Assembly: GCF_024609245.1 (NCBI RefSeq)
Contig: NZ_JANJYH010000001.1
Location: 553,260-617,259, forward strand
Source of the DNA: Haloarchaeobius sp. FL176
Lineage (GTDB): Archaea > Halobacteriota > Halobacteria > Halobacteriales > Natrialbaceae
DNA: 64,000 bases
Direction: 5' to 3'
The notes below the pieces were generated by a model that worked only from the letters and a program-made list of their open reading frames with translations, was not told where the DNA came from and did not search any database. Positions 10,953 to 20,340 of this stretch are shown one piece after another. How positions within the stretch are numbered: the stretch's first letter is position 1; every line of letters starts with the position of its first letter. The translations under genes were made by a program, and so were the position numbers.

Positions 10953-11537
10953 ATGTCCACCGACGACGACACCACCGTCATCGCGGTCTGTGGTAGTCTC
11001 AGGGACGGTAGCTACACCCGACGGGCGCTCCGGCACGCGCTGTCGGCCGCCGAGGACGCCGGCGCGGCCACCGAACTCGTCGACCTTCGGGAGTACGACC
11101 TTCCGGTGTACGACGCCGACGACGACGACGCCGGCGATGCACCGGAACTCACCCGCACCGTCAGGGAGGCCGACGCCGTGTTGCTCGGGACCCCGATGTA
11201 CCACGGCTCGTACGCCACGCCGCTCAAGAACGCGCTCGACTACTGCGGCTTCGACGAGTTCGAGGACAAGACCGTCGGCCTGCTGGCGGTCTCCGGCGGG
11301 CACTTCCCGGTGACCGCGCTCGAACACCTTCGCTCGGTCTGCCGCGCACTCAACGCCTGGGTCATTCCGCACCAGGCGGCCATCCCGCAGGCGTACGATG
11401 CGTTCGACGGCGGCACGTTCGTCGACGACGGACTCGCGGACCGCGTGGCGACGCTCGGCCGGCGTGCGGTCCAGTACGCCAACATCGAGCCGGACCCGGC
11501 CTCCTTCGAGAGCCAGGAGAACGTCGGCGCGGAGTAG
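10953..11537 (+). CDS. NAD(P)H-dependent FMN reductase, flavodoxin-like
   Basis: A 194-residue flavodoxin-fold protein. CGSLRDGSYTRRAL (residues about 11-24) is the FMN-phosphate loop and GTPMYHGSYATPLKNALDY (about 86-104) is the second FMN-binding loop typical of NADPH-dependent FMN/azo reductases. It probably transfers electrons from NAD(P)H to flavins, quinones or other acceptors. The ATG at 10953 (MSTDDDTT) is chosen because homology begins there; a TACTTTAC element near 10921 gives a short leader. Confidence 0.85.
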   Translation: MSTDDDTTVIAVCGSLRDGSYTRRALRHALSAAEDAGAATELVDLREYDLPVYDADDDDAGDAPELTRTVREADAVLLGTPMYHGSYATPLKNALDYCGFDEFEDKTVGLLAVSGGHFPVTALEHLRSVCRALNAWVIPHQAAIPQAYDAFDGGTFVDDGLADRVATLGRRAVQYANIEPDPASFESQENVGAE

Positions 11538-11593
11538 CCGCGACGACCCGAGAGGGTAACGTCTTTAGTGTCGGCTCACCCGGTATCGGTCGA

Positions 11594-12181
11594 ATGCACG
11601 CCATCACGAACAGCGGGTGGGTGGAGGTCATCACGGGGAGTATGTTCTCGGGGAAGACCGAGGAGATGCTCCGACGCCTCCGACGCGCCGAGATCGCGGG
11701 ACAGGACGTGGCGGTGTTCACGCCCGCACTCGACGACCGGTACGGCACGGACACCGTCGGTTCCCACGAAGGACGGAGCTGGGACGCCGTCGCCGTCGAG
11801 TCCGAGGGCGAGGGCGTCTGGGACATCGTCGAGCAGCTGAACGGCGAGCAGGTCGTCGCCATCGACGAGGGCAACTTCTTCGACACGACGCTCGTGGACG
11901 TCTGTGACCACCTCGCGGCCGAGGGTCGCCGGGTTCTCGTCTCCGGGCTCGACCAGACCTACCGCGGCGAGCCGTTCGAGCCGATGCCACAGCTCATCGC
12001 CACGGCGGAGTACGTCGAGAAGCTGCAGGCCATCTGCGCGGTCTGCGGGGAGCCGGCGACCCGGACCCAGCGGTTCGTCGACGGCGAGCCCGCTCACCGC
12101 GACGACCCGACCATCGTCGTCGGCGCGGAGGAGTCCTACGAGGCGCGCTGTCGCAGCTGCCACACGCTCAGGAGCGACTGA
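11594..12181 (+). CDS. tdk: thymidine kinase
   Basis: A 195-residue type II thymidine kinase that phosphorylates thymidine with ATP for salvage. The P-loop GSMFSGKT is at residues 15-22, Walker B-like AIDEGNFFD near 95, the lasso region VSGLDQTYRGEPF near 120, and a structural zinc site formed by CAVC near 150 and CRSC near 186. The family is usually 190-230 residues, so it is complete. It overlaps the same operon as two Yip1-like genes. ThyX at 41269 provides the de novo route to dTMP. Confidence 0.93.
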   Translation: MHAITNSGWVEVITGSMFSGKTEEMLRRLRRAEIAGQDVAVFTPALDDRYGTDTVGSHEGRSWDAVAVESEGEGVWDIVEQLNGEQVVAIDEGNFFDTTLVDVCDHLAAEGRRVLVSGLDQTYRGEPFEPMPQLIATAEYVEKLQAICAVCGEPATRTQRFVDGEPAHRDDPTIVVGAEESYEARCRSCHTLRSD

Positions 12182-12182
12182 C

Positions 12183-12785
12183 ATGACTCAGTGGACAGAG
12201 AACCCGGAGGGTGGTCGTGCGCCCGGCCCAGGCGGGCTGGTTCGCGCGTGGGTCGAGGTACTCGTGAGGCCGAGACGCTTCTTCGCGAACGGTATCGGCC
12301 CCTCGGACCAGGCCCCGGGCCTCGTGTTCGCCATGGCGGTCGTGCTCGTCGAGGAGAGCGTCCGGTTCGCGCTCGTGGACGACGCCTACCCGGTCGTCGC
12401 GGACAGCGAGCCGCTCTCGGCCGCGCTCTGGCTCGGCGTCACGGTACTGCTCGTGGCGCCGGCGGCAGTCCACCTGCTCGCGGCGCTCCAGACCGTGCTG
12501 CTCGCACCGTTCGCGCCCGACCGTGGCGGCGTGAGCGAGACCGTCCAGATACTCTGCTACGCGACCGCACCCTGCGTCGTCGCGGGCGTCCCGAGCCCCG
12601 CCGTCAGGTCCGCGGTCGGCCTGTGGGCCATCGGGCTGTACGTCCTGGGGCTGACGGTCCGCCACGACCTCGGTCGCCAGCGGGCGGCCCTCCTCGGCAT
12701 CGTTCCGTCGGCTGTCGCCTTCGGGATGGGGTTCCGGGCGTTCGCCGCAATCGGCGTCCTGCTCCGGGAGTGGTACATTATCTGA
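12183..12785 (+). CDS. Yip1-like membrane protein
   Basis: A 200-residue protein with about five hydrophobic segments. It opens with the Yip1-type lead-in RAWVEVLVRPRRFFANGI, in which a short amphipathic stretch precedes the first helix. The start ATG is 1 base after the tdk stop, so the two genes are coupled. Yip1-fold proteins in archaea have no known reaction. A second, related gene follows at 12838; the pair probably arose by duplication and may act as a heteromer. Confidence 0.7.
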   Translation: MTQWTENPEGGRAPGPGGLVRAWVEVLVRPRRFFANGIGPSDQAPGLVFAMAVVLVEESVRFALVDDAYPVVADSEPLSAALWLGVTVLLVAPAAVHLLAALQTVLLAPFAPDRGGVSETVQILCYATAPCVVAGVPSPAVRSAVGLWAIGLYVLGLTVRHDLGRQRAALLGIVPSAVAFGMGFRAFAAIGVLLREWYII

Positions 12786-12837
12786 CCTGTTCGATAGAGG
12801 AGAAGGTTTTCAGGGGTCGTCTGCGAACGACCCGGTG

Positions 12838-13563
12838 ATGGCTCCCCTCCACCCCGTCCGTCAGTTCCTGCTCGAACCGCGGACCTTCTTCGAGGAGCAC
12901 GGCACGACCTCGACACTCCCCGTCGCCGCGCTCGCCGTCGTCGGCCTCGCCATCGCACTCGCCGTCGGCGTCACCATCGTGGCCGGCATGCTGGCCGGTG
13001 CCGTCCAGGGGACCGTGATGGTCGACAACCCGGACCGCCCACCACAGGGAATCTGTGACGCCTTCGACAACGACTCCCGCGTCAGCGAGGGCTGCGACGA
13101 GCCCGCGGAGATCGAACGCGATGCGGGCTCGCTCGTGCGGGAGGCCGCAAACGGGCTCGTCGGAACGGTGGTCTTCGCGCCGTTCCTGCTCTGGCTCGCC
13201 GGTGGCGTCACGGTGTACCTCGGTGGCCTGCTCGTCGGTGGCGACACCAGCCTCTCCGGCTCGTTCTCGGTCGCGGGCTGGGCCGCCGTCCCCGAGTTCG
13301 CCCGACTCCTCGCCGGACTGGCGATCCTCCAGTTCGCGCTCGCGGACGTGACGATCTCGAACCTCGAGTCCGCGCCGGCGGCGGTCAGGGCCGCCATCGC
13401 TCCCGTCGAGCCGTTCGTCGCTCTGGCGTCGCTGCTGACTGCAGCCTGGCAGCTCTCCATCCTCTCGGCTGGCCTCGCAGTCGAAGCCGACATCTCGCGT
13501 GGCACGGCAGCGGTCGTCACGGGTATCCCGCTCGGAATACTCGTACTCGTAACGATTGTCTGA
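12838..13563 (+). CDS. Yip1-like membrane protein
   Basis: A 241-residue membrane protein with the same lead-in as its neighbour (HPVRQFLLEPRTFFEEHG). It has helices near residues 25-50, 105-130, 140-165, 185-205 and 215-240. A loop of about 50 residues between the first two helices carries two Cys (GICDAF and EGCDEP) that could form an outside disulfide. The ATG at 12838 follows a GTG that would add one residue. A GGTTTTCAGG element about 30 bases upstream may be a weak promoter. Function unknown. Confidence 0.7.
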   Translation: MAPLHPVRQFLLEPRTFFEEHGTTSTLPVAALAVVGLAIALAVGVTIVAGMLAGAVQGTVMVDNPDRPPQGICDAFDNDSRVSEGCDEPAEIERDAGSLVREAANGLVGTVVFAPFLLWLAGGVTVYLGGLLVGGDTSLSGSFSVAGWAAVPEFARLLAGLAILQFALADVTISNLESAPAAVRAAIAPVEPFVALASLLTAAWQLSILSAGLAVEADISRGTAAVVTGIPLGILVLVTIV

Positions 13564-13580
13564 CAGGGGCGCGCGGCGAC

Positions 13581-14621
13581 TCACCGGGGGTCGTACGAGA
13601 CGCGGTAGCCGTCCGTGGTGCCCTCGACGTCGGTCACGTCGTAGAAGCGAATGCGCCGTTCCTGCTTCGTCCGCACCGGGAAGTCGTAGTGTTCGGCCTC
13701 GTACCCGAGCGTGTCGTCCTCCGACCGACAGCGCTCGACGAAGGCACGGTGCCGGTCGAGGCGCTCGTCGACCAGCGCGCGGGAGCGCGCCGGCAGGTCG
13801 TCCAGCCGGTCGTCGAACGCGGCCGCGAAGCCCGCGTCGAGCTCGTAGCCGTGGGAGTGGCGGCCCGCGAGCATCGACGCCAGTGTGGTCGTGCCGGTGC
13901 CCCAGAACGGGTCGAGCACGGTGTCGCCGTAGACGGAGTACATGTTCACGAGCCGGTAGGGGAGGGCAAAGGGGAACGCCGCCGACCGGTTCCGGACCGC
14001 GTCGTCGACGTGCCGGTCCTGCATCGTGCCCGTGAGGTCGGTCCAGACGTCGGAGAACCAGTCGTTGCGCTCCTCCCAGAAGTACGCGCTCTCGTACCGT
14101 CTGTCGGCTCCCGGTTCGAACGGCCGAGTGTCCGCGCCCTTGCGGAACACCAGTACGTACTCGTGTTCGAGGGTGACGTAGGCGTTCGTCGGGAGCATCC
14201 CCGAGCCCATGAACTTGTTCGCCTTGTTCGTCGGTTTCCGCCAGAGTACGTCGGGCAGCGGCCGGAACCCCAGCTCGCGCATGTCGGCGGTCACGCGAGC
14301 GTGGTTCGGATACTGCGAGAAGCTGCCGTCGAGCGTGCGCGTCGCGTCCCCGACGTTGCAGCAGACGATGCCACCGGGGCGGACCACTCGCGAGAGCTCC
14401 GCCCACACCGCCGCCAGCTCGTCGTGCATCAGCGAGAACGCCCGCTCGCCGTCGCCGGCGTCGAGTGCGTCGCCGATGGCCGGATTCAGCGACGTGAACG
14501 TCTCGTCCCACATCTCTATCATCGGGTACGGCGGCGACGTGACGACCAGGTCGACCGAGTCACTCGCGAGCGTCGTCATGTCGCGGGCGTCGCCGACGGT
14601 GCAGGCGTGTTCCGTCTCCAT
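13581..14621 (-). CDS. DNA (cytosine-N4) methyltransferase, beta class
   Basis: A 346-residue DNA methyltransferase. The catalytic motif IV TSPPYPMIEMWDETF comes first (about 28-42) and the AdoMet motif DPFWGTGTTTLA comes late (about 244-255), the beta-class order. SPPY rather than DPPY favours N4-cytosine methylation. No restriction endonuclease adjoins, so it is probably an orphan regulator/protection enzyme. The layout resembles the haloarchaeal CTAG methylase Zim; I consider that likely but cannot prove the target. Divergent from tatA. Confidence 0.8.
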   Translation of the reverse strand: METEHACTVGDARDMTTLASDSVDLVVTSPPYPMIEMWDETFTSLNPAIGDALDAGDGERAFSLMHDELAAVWAELSRVVRPGGIVCCNVGDATRTLDGSFSQYPNHARVTADMRELGFRPLPDVLWRKPTNKANKFMGSGMLPTNAYVTLEHEYVLVFRKGADTRPFEPGADRRYESAYFWEERNDWFSDVWTDLTGTMQDRHVDDAVRNRSAAFPFALPYRLVNMYSVYGDTVLDPFWGTGTTTLASMLAGRHSHGYELDAGFAAAFDDRLDDLPARSRALVDERLDRHRAFVERCRSEDDTLGYEAEHYDFPVRTKQERRIRFYDVTDVEGTTDGYRVSYDPR

Positions 14622-14736
14622 CGCGTCGTCGCTCGGTTACGCCGTTTCCGACGTAAAGCTGTGCATCCCGGCGGCACAAATATCACCTACGATATGTTTA
14701 TCTACTCATACGTCCTATCAGTGTTCGGTTAGAGTT

Positions 14737-15039
14737 ATGATGACACCGCTGTTCATTGGGGGAATCGGCGGCCCGGAGATTGTTCTGATCTTCCTGCTGG
14801 TCATCCTGCTCTTCGGCGCGGACAAACTGCCGAAGCTAGCACGAGCCAGCGGTGAGGCGATGGGCGAGTTCCAGAAGGGTCGCGAAGATATCGAGCGCGA
14901 ACTGAACGCCGCGAAGGACTCGACAGTGTCGACGAAGTCCGACTCCGACGCGGAGACCGTCGACGACCTCGACGATATCGAGACGAGCGCCGACCCAGTC
15001 GACGACGACGCGACCGACGCCAGCGCGTCGCTCGCGTGA
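14737..15039 (+). CDS. tatA: twin-arginine translocase subunit TatA
   Basis: A 100-residue Tat component: one N-terminal helix (IGGPEIVLIFLLVILLFG), the FGADKLPKLAR hinge and an amphipathic helix, then a very acidic tail rich in D, T and S. Haloarchaea send many folded proteins through Tat; two Tat-type substrates lie at 23388 and 23948. The start is ATG ATG at 14737/14740. An AT-rich stretch at about 14678-14702 with GATATGTTTATC is the promoter candidate. tatC is not in the window. Confidence 0.88.
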   Translation: MMTPLFIGGIGGPEIVLIFLLVILLFGADKLPKLARASGEAMGEFQKGREDIERELNAAKDSTVSTKSDSDAETVDDLDDIETSADPVDDDATDASASLA

Positions 15040-15166
15040 TCTCGGCACGGTAGCACGTCACGAGCGCACTGCACACCGACCGCGCCCCGGGCGGACACGG
15101 CGGTGACAGGGCGAACGACCGTGTGACGGCGATGCCCTGCGTGACTGCGCCGTCGGCGCGCTCGCG

Positions 15167-16519
15167 TCAGTTCTCTCGACGCTCGACCCGCATCTCGAGA
15201 CCATCGACCGGATGTGCCGTCAGCGTCGGTAACAGCTCCAGTGGGTCGTCCTCGGCGTACCGCAGGCGGTACTCGCTGCCCACCGTCGCGACGATGAGCC
15301 GCGCCTCCAGCAGCGCGAGCTGCCTGCCGATGCAGTGCCGGGGGCCGCCGCCGAACGGGAAGTAGGCGAACCGGGGCCGCTCGCCCGCGCGCTCGGGCCG
15401 CCAGCGCTCCGGGTGGAACTCGTCCGGGTCGTCCCAGAACCGCTCCGACCGATGGACGGCGTACTGCGGGAGCATGAGCGTCGCCCCCTCCGGAACGGTG
15501 TAGCCGTTGACCTCGAACGGGCGAGTCGGCGTCCGGAACATCACGTAGACCGGCGGGTAGAGCCGCATCGCCTCGTTGATGACCCACTCGGTGTACTCCA
15601 TCTCGCGGACCACCTCCATCCACGACCGGTCGCCGTCGCCGTCGAGGAGTTCGTCGAGTTCCGCGTAGACCCGCCGCTCCGCCTCGGGATGCTCCGAGAG
15701 CAGGTACCAGGTGAAGGTGAGCGTCAGCGCGGTGGTGTCGTGCCCCGCCAGCAGCATCGTCATCATCTCGTCCCTGAGCTGCTGCTCCGACTGCTCGCCC
15801 CGCTCCTGTGCCCGCAGCAGGATGGAGAGGAAGTCCATCGACGCCTCGTCGGTGCCGCCCGCCATCTCGGTCCGCCGACGGGCGACGATCTCCCCGATGA
15901 GGCCGTCCAGCTCCTCCACGGCCGCCCGGTACTCCTCGTCACCCGGCAACGGCACCCAGTCCGGCACGGCGCTTCGCACCGGCTCCGGTTCGAACCGACG
16001 CCCGATCGGTTCGAGCTGGTTCTGGACGGTCCGGCGCTGGGCCGCCGAGAGTTCGCCGCCCATCATCAGGTCGCAGATGACGTCGATGGTCACCTGCGTC
16101 ATCTGGTCCTCGATATCTACCACGTCGCCGTCCGACCAGTCGGCCACCAGCGACTCGGCGTGGTCGGCGATCCGACCGGACAGCCCGGAGAGCCGTGACA
16201 TGTTGAACGCCGGCGTCGCGAGCTCGCGCTGTTTCTCCCAGGTCTTCCCCTCGCTGAGCAGGAGCCCCTCGCCCAGCAGGTCTCCGAGCGGGTCGTCTTG
16301 GAACGCCGGCTTCCGGAACGCGTCCGCCTCGGAGACGAGTATCCGCTCGATAGTGGCCGGGTCCGCGACCATGTACGTGTTCAGCGGCCCCATGTCGAAC
16401 TGTGCGATGTCCCCGTACGACCCCTCTAGCGCCGTCAGGAACGCGAACGGGTCCCGTGCGTAGCGTCTGCTGCTCCCGAACACCGGTTGCCCCTTCGGCC
16501 CGGGTGGCGTCTGCGACAT
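15167..16519 (-). CDS. cytochrome P450 monooxygenase
   Basis: A P450 of about 450 residues, complete, with TPPGPKGQPVFG at the start, I-helix LAGHDTTAL near 250, ExxR (EAMR) near 318, PERW near 374, and heme loop FPFGGGPRHCIGRQ near 388-401. I place the start at MSQTPPGPKG; a frame-extending ATG at 16546 would add nine residues. It stands without an adjoining regulator, unlike the P450 at 5173, from which it is clearly diverged. Substrate unknown. Confidence 0.9.
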   Translation of the reverse strand: MSQTPPGPKGQPVFGSSRRYARDPFAFLTALEGSYGDIAQFDMGPLNTYMVADPATIERILVSEADAFRKPAFQDDPLGDLLGEGLLLSEGKTWEKQRELATPAFNMSRLSGLSGRIADHAESLVADWSDGDVVDIEDQMTQVTIDVICDLMMGGELSAAQRRTVQNQLEPIGRRFEPEPVRSAVPDWVPLPGDEEYRAAVEELDGLIGEIVARRRTEMAGGTDEASMDFLSILLRAQERGEQSEQQLRDEMMTMLLAGHDTTALTLTFTWYLLSEHPEAERRVYAELDELLDGDGDRSWMEVVREMEYTEWVINEAMRLYPPVYVMFRTPTRPFEVNGYTVPEGATLMLPQYAVHRSERFWDDPDEFHPERWRPERAGERPRFAYFPFGGGPRHCIGRQLALLEARLIVATVGSEYRLRYAEDDPLELLPTLTAHPVDGLEMRVERREN

Positions 16520-16670
16520 CACCGTCGCTATGGACTGGAGTGACATGACCGTTCGCCACGGCGAACTCGCCCAGACCTGGTCGCTCGTCGCTCAAGGTGC
16601 CGCTACTGGCGACCCACGTCGAGGCAGGCTCTCGCCCCTGCTCCGTCCGCTTCGGCGCTCACAGCGACTC

Positions 16671-18917
16671 TCACGCGGCGGGTCGGTGACCCACGACGGT
16701 GCGGTTCTCGGCGGCCGATGCGTTCGGGTTCGACCAGGGTCGATTGAGCGCCTGTGTCAGCAACTCGGTGAGGAACGGCTCAGCCTGGCCCCCGGGAGCG
16801 AGGTAGCCCCGGCACGTGTGGCTGCTATCGGTCGCGATGTCGCAGTCGCGCTCGCCGTGGATGGAGCCCAGAATGAGGTGCATGAGCTCGTGCGTGACGA
16901 CGATGGGCCGGGACTCGCTCGCTCGAACCACGGCGATATTCCCGCCGCGGGACCCGAACGCGACCACCTCCGACGAGCCGACGTCGAACGCCGAGACCAC
17001 GACCAGATTGACCACGCCGTCACCCGGTGACTGCCCGTAGCGCCGCTCGTAGAACGCGTCGACATCCTCGGCGTCGAAATCCGTGCCGAACTCGCCTTCG
17101 AGTTCCGCGCTGTCGTGCGTCCGAACGTGGAGGTGAACGCCCGACGTACTACCGGAGTTCTCCACGGGGAATCCCGCCCACGTCGACCGCATGTTCGCCA
17201 CCTGCTGTTCGCGCAATCGCTGGTCGTCCGCGACGGAAGTCGCGTACACCACGTCGACCACGACGTCCTTCTCGGTGTCGTGGAGTTCGGGAAGGACCGT
17301 CCGCGGATGATGTCCGACGACGCCACTGCGCTCGACGAAGTCCGAGATGCCGTCCTCATCGGTGTCGACGCTCACTGGGTTCGCGTCGTGGTGGCGCTGG
17401 CAGGCGGCCGCGGACCCGTCTTCGGCGGTCCGGAGATCGACGGTCGAGGCCGAACCGGAGTGGGCGCGTCCCGGCGAACAGTCGCCGATGGAGGCCGCGC
17501 CGCTCGCCGTCGTGGAAGCCGCTGGCGCGTCCGTCTGCGAGCGGTTCGACGCGCCGCTGGCGGCCGCGATAGAGCGTGCGTCCGCTGTCGTGGACGCCGT
17601 CGCGACGTGGACGACCGGCCCGTCACGGACAATCACGTAGGACAGTTCGGGCGTGTGCTCGGTTCCGGGAACCCTGAAACCGCCGTCCTCCCGCGTCGCG
17701 CCCCGGTTCTCGAGTACTGCACGCCACGCGTTCGCGAACTCCCTCGCATCCTCCGCGGTCGCCCAGCGCGTCGACCAGGACGTCGCAACTCCGTCAGGAC
17801 GGTCGAACGTCCGCATCGAATCGTTCCACCATCCCGTGCTCGCGGCGGCCGCTCGTTCGTACGGAATGCCGTTCGTCCGGAGCGTGTACCGGATGGAGAG
17901 TTCGCCGACGCGGTTCTCGTCCTGGACTGTCCAGCCGGTCGGTACAGGTGCGCTCACCGCAGGTCCCGGGAGTTCCCAGGTCGAGTCCGGATGCATCACC
18001 TCGGCGGTCGTGTCCGGCGGCTGGCTGACGTGTGCGTTCCGCTGCTCGTCGGAGACGGCCTCCAGATACAGGGCCCCGTAGTACCGCGTCTTGTCGTAGA
18101 AGCCGAGCGACCAGATACCGCGTTCGGTCGTCGTGTTCCGGAGCGCGAGCGGGTTCTCCCCGCCGGCGTCGTACTCCCGCCAGTACCGGTATGCGGTGAG
18201 GGTGGCGTCGCCCTCGGTCAGCATCATGCCCGCGAGGTCCGAGTCGGTCGCCATGGTGGTCCCCGTCCGGCGGTGTTCGGTAAGGCTGTGTTGCTCCTGC
18301 AGCGTGTGCGCGAACTCGTGGACGAGGAGCACCTCGAACGAGTCGTCGGCGATGCGCTCGTACGCGCTCTCGTTCGCCACGTTGACCAGGGTCGCTCGCG
18401 CCATCCCGGCCGCGGCGAACCCCCTGAGCGGCACCGGCTCCGAGGAGTACAGCTGGAGGGCCTTCGTCTGGGTCTCGTCCATGCCCGCAGCGTCGTCGGG
18501 GTAGTCGAACGGCTCGCCGACTTGCATCTGCTCGTTGGTCTCGGGATTGAAGATGTCGATCCCGTGGACGGAGACGTCCACCTGTTCGCGTGCCGTCAGC
18601 CCGCGGAGCGCCTCGACACGCCGGTAGATGGTGTCCAGGGACTGGTTGGGCTCGAAGTTCGTCGCGACAGTTCGCGGGTCGGGCGGGTCCGCGACCTCGG
18701 TCGAGCCCGTGAGCGTCGGCACCGACGTTCGGGTCGCTGGCGTGCCGACGGGCGTCGGTTCGGCGGTGCTGTGTTCGGTGGCTCGGTCCGGCGGCTCGGT
18801 GTCCGTCGGCGTGGGAGTCGTATCGGCCTCCGGCCCGCCGCTACAGCCGGCGAGGAGGACGAGCCACCCGAGAACGACGAGGAGAGTTCGGAGACGGGGC
18901 ACGCCAACGAGTACCAT
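16671..18917 (-). CDS. surface lipoprotein with two zinc-metallopeptidase modules
   Basis: A 748-residue lipoprotein. A basic start and hydrophobic helix lead to the lipobox LLAGC, so it is anchored outside by a lipidated Cys near residue 21, followed by a Thr/Pro-rich spacer. The first module has HEFAHTLQEQH near residue 200 with a downstream EGDATLTAYRYWRE helix, like the haloarchaeal Hvo_1808-type surface proteins. A thrombospondin-3-like calcium motif DTDEDGISD near 540 leads to a second module with HELMHLILGSIHGE near 680. Two HExxH sites in one chain are unusual. The start is the Met just before the signal helix. Confidence 0.75.
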   Translation of the reverse strand: MVLVGVPRLRTLLVVLGWLVLLAGCSGGPEADTTPTPTDTEPPDRATEHSTAEPTPVGTPATRTSVPTLTGSTEVADPPDPRTVATNFEPNQSLDTIYRRVEALRGLTAREQVDVSVHGIDIFNPETNEQMQVGEPFDYPDDAAGMDETQTKALQLYSSEPVPLRGFAAAGMARATLVNVANESAYERIADDSFEVLLVHEFAHTLQEQHSLTEHRRTGTTMATDSDLAGMMLTEGDATLTAYRYWREYDAGGENPLALRNTTTERGIWSLGFYDKTRYYGALYLEAVSDEQRNAHVSQPPDTTAEVMHPDSTWELPGPAVSAPVPTGWTVQDENRVGELSIRYTLRTNGIPYERAAAASTGWWNDSMRTFDRPDGVATSWSTRWATAEDAREFANAWRAVLENRGATREDGGFRVPGTEHTPELSYVIVRDGPVVHVATASTTADARSIAAASGASNRSQTDAPAASTTASGAASIGDCSPGRAHSGSASTVDLRTAEDGSAAACQRHHDANPVSVDTDEDGISDFVERSGVVGHHPRTVLPELHDTEKDVVVDVVYATSVADDQRLREQQVANMRSTWAGFPVENSGSTSGVHLHVRTHDSAELEGEFGTDFDAEDVDAFYERRYGQSPGDGVVNLVVVSAFDVGSSEVVAFGSRGGNIAVVRASESRPIVVTHELMHLILGSIHGERDCDIATDSSHTCRGYLAPGGQAEPFLTELLTQALNRPWSNPNASAAENRTVVGHRPAA

Positions 18918-19315
18918 AGACCAAAGTGAAAAGGTGCCGGAAGGTTCAACTAGCTTTTGACTGAGCATGAAGGCAACTGTCCTCACGCGATTACACCGGG
19001 CACCCGGGACCAGAATTCGCCGAACTACGAGTTGTAGCCTGCCACTGATTCCCCGTGGGTCGACACGTATCGAGTACTGGAGTTCGCCCTCCATTCGACG
19101 CAGTGCTGGAGTACCGACGCCGGACTCGTGGCCGCTCTGAATCCGATAGCCGGACTGGCGTTCGACGACCAGAGCGCAGCGTTCGAGGAGGAACCGCGAC
19201 GCGGCCACCCCGTGAGTACGTCCCCGTCGAACGCTACCGCCGCGGCGAGATGAAAGCGCAACGCTGGGCGGCCCCGTTCCGACGGACCCAACCCCATAGA
19301 GGCCGTGGACTGTGT
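18918..19315. other. intergenic region, lipoprotein / msrA
   Basis: About 400 bases between divergent genes. An AT-richer stretch at 18918-18965 (including ACTAGCTTTTGACTG) is the likely promoter of the lipoprotein gene. No gene with sensible composition is seen in the rest, and no repeat stands out. Confidence 0.35.
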
Positions 19316-19963
19316 ATGGACCAGACATCCGACCCGGCGAGCATCGACGCGGCCGCCCCGCCGCCGAGTGAGACCGCGACTGCGACGTTCGGTGCGGGCT
19401 GCTTCTGGGGACCAGAGGCCCGCTTCGGCGCGCTCCCGGGCGTCGTCCGAACTCGCGTCGGGTACGCCGGCGGGAACACCCCGAGCCCGACGTACCACTC
19501 GCTTGGCGACCACACCGAGGTCGTCCAGGTCGAGTACGTTCCCGACCAGCTGTCCTACGAGGCGCTGCTCGAGACGTTCTGGGACTGTCACACCCCCGCC
19601 GCGACGGGCAAACGCCAGTATCGCAGCGTCGTGTTGGCCTCCGATGACGAGCAACTGGCGACCGCAGAACGGGTCCGCGAGCGCATCGCCGCCAGTACCC
19701 ACCGCACGAACGAGACGGCCATCGAACCGCTGGACGGCTTCACCCTGGCCGAGGCCTACCACCAGAAGTACGAGCTCCGGTCGACGCCGGTTCTCGGGGA
19801 CGAGCTCGTCGACCGCCTCGGCGACGGCCTCGTCGACTCGACGGTAGCGGCGCGACTGAACGGGTTCGTCGCAGGCCACGGCGACGATAGTCAGCGCCGC
19901 GCCTTCCTCGCCCGGCTCGACCTCCCGCCGGTCGTGCTCTCCGAGGTCGAACGGCGGCTCTGA
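19316..19963 (+). CDS. msrA: peptide methionine-(S)-sulfoxide reductase
   Basis: A 215-residue MsrA that repairs oxidised methionine using thioredoxin-type reductants. The catalytic GAGCFWGPEARF is near residues 24-35, the substrate loop VGYAGGNTPSPTY near 46-58, and DCHTP and KRQYRSVV follow in family order. A resolving Cys in the usual C-terminal place is not obvious, so recycling may use the second Cys in WDCHTP or an external thiol. The ATG is preceded by GTGT and separated from the divergent lipoprotein by about 400 bases. Confidence 0.9.
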   Translation: MDQTSDPASIDAAAPPPSETATATFGAGCFWGPEARFGALPGVVRTRVGYAGGNTPSPTYHSLGDHTEVVQVEYVPDQLSYEALLETFWDCHTPAATGKRQYRSVVLASDDEQLATAERVRERIAASTHRTNETAIEPLDGFTLAEAYHQKYELRSTPVLGDELVDRLGDGLVDSTVAARLNGFVAGHGDDSQRRAFLARLDLPPVVLSEVERRL

Positions 19964-20216
19964 ACCGTCGCCGGAGTCTTTCCCGACGACCGTCTCCAGA
20001 GATCGTCCGCGGTCGAGCTACCGAACTGGCTCTCGGCACTCACGCTGACCACCTCTCGGATATGAAAACCGCGCGACGGCGAGGGGCCGCAGTAAGTGAC
20101 TTAACGAGATAGGATTTTGACCGGCCGAATCGCCAACCCTGATTCCGGCGATTTCGGCGGCGAGAGCGGTCGCTACGGCGCGTCCGCTCTTCCTTAAGCA
20201 GCGGTAAGAAACTCAG

Positions 20217-20291
20217 TGGGTTGGGGCAGATTTGAACTGCCGACTTCCTCCGTGTGAAGGAGGTGTCATAACCGGACTAGACCACCAACCC
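20217..20291 (-). tRNA. tRNA-Val (CAC)
   Basis: A 75-base cloverleaf. The acceptor GGGTTGG pairs with CCAACCC and the discriminator is A. The anticodon stem CCTCC/GGAGG encloses TTCACAC, anticodon CAC. The T-arm GGCAG TTCAAAT CTGCC is intact. The 3' CCA is not encoded. An ACTTAAGG element at about 20318-20326 lies about 30 bases upstream and is a good TATA box. Confidence 0.95.
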
Positions 20292-20340
20292 GCGACACCT
20301 GTCGCTACCCGGTTCCGAAACTTAAGGGTTGCCTTCCAGC

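Noticed and set aside
17115..18929. A 604-residue plus-strand open frame across the lipoprotein gene
   Set aside because: Arg-rich shadow; the minus strand has a lipobox, HExxH motifs and normal composition.
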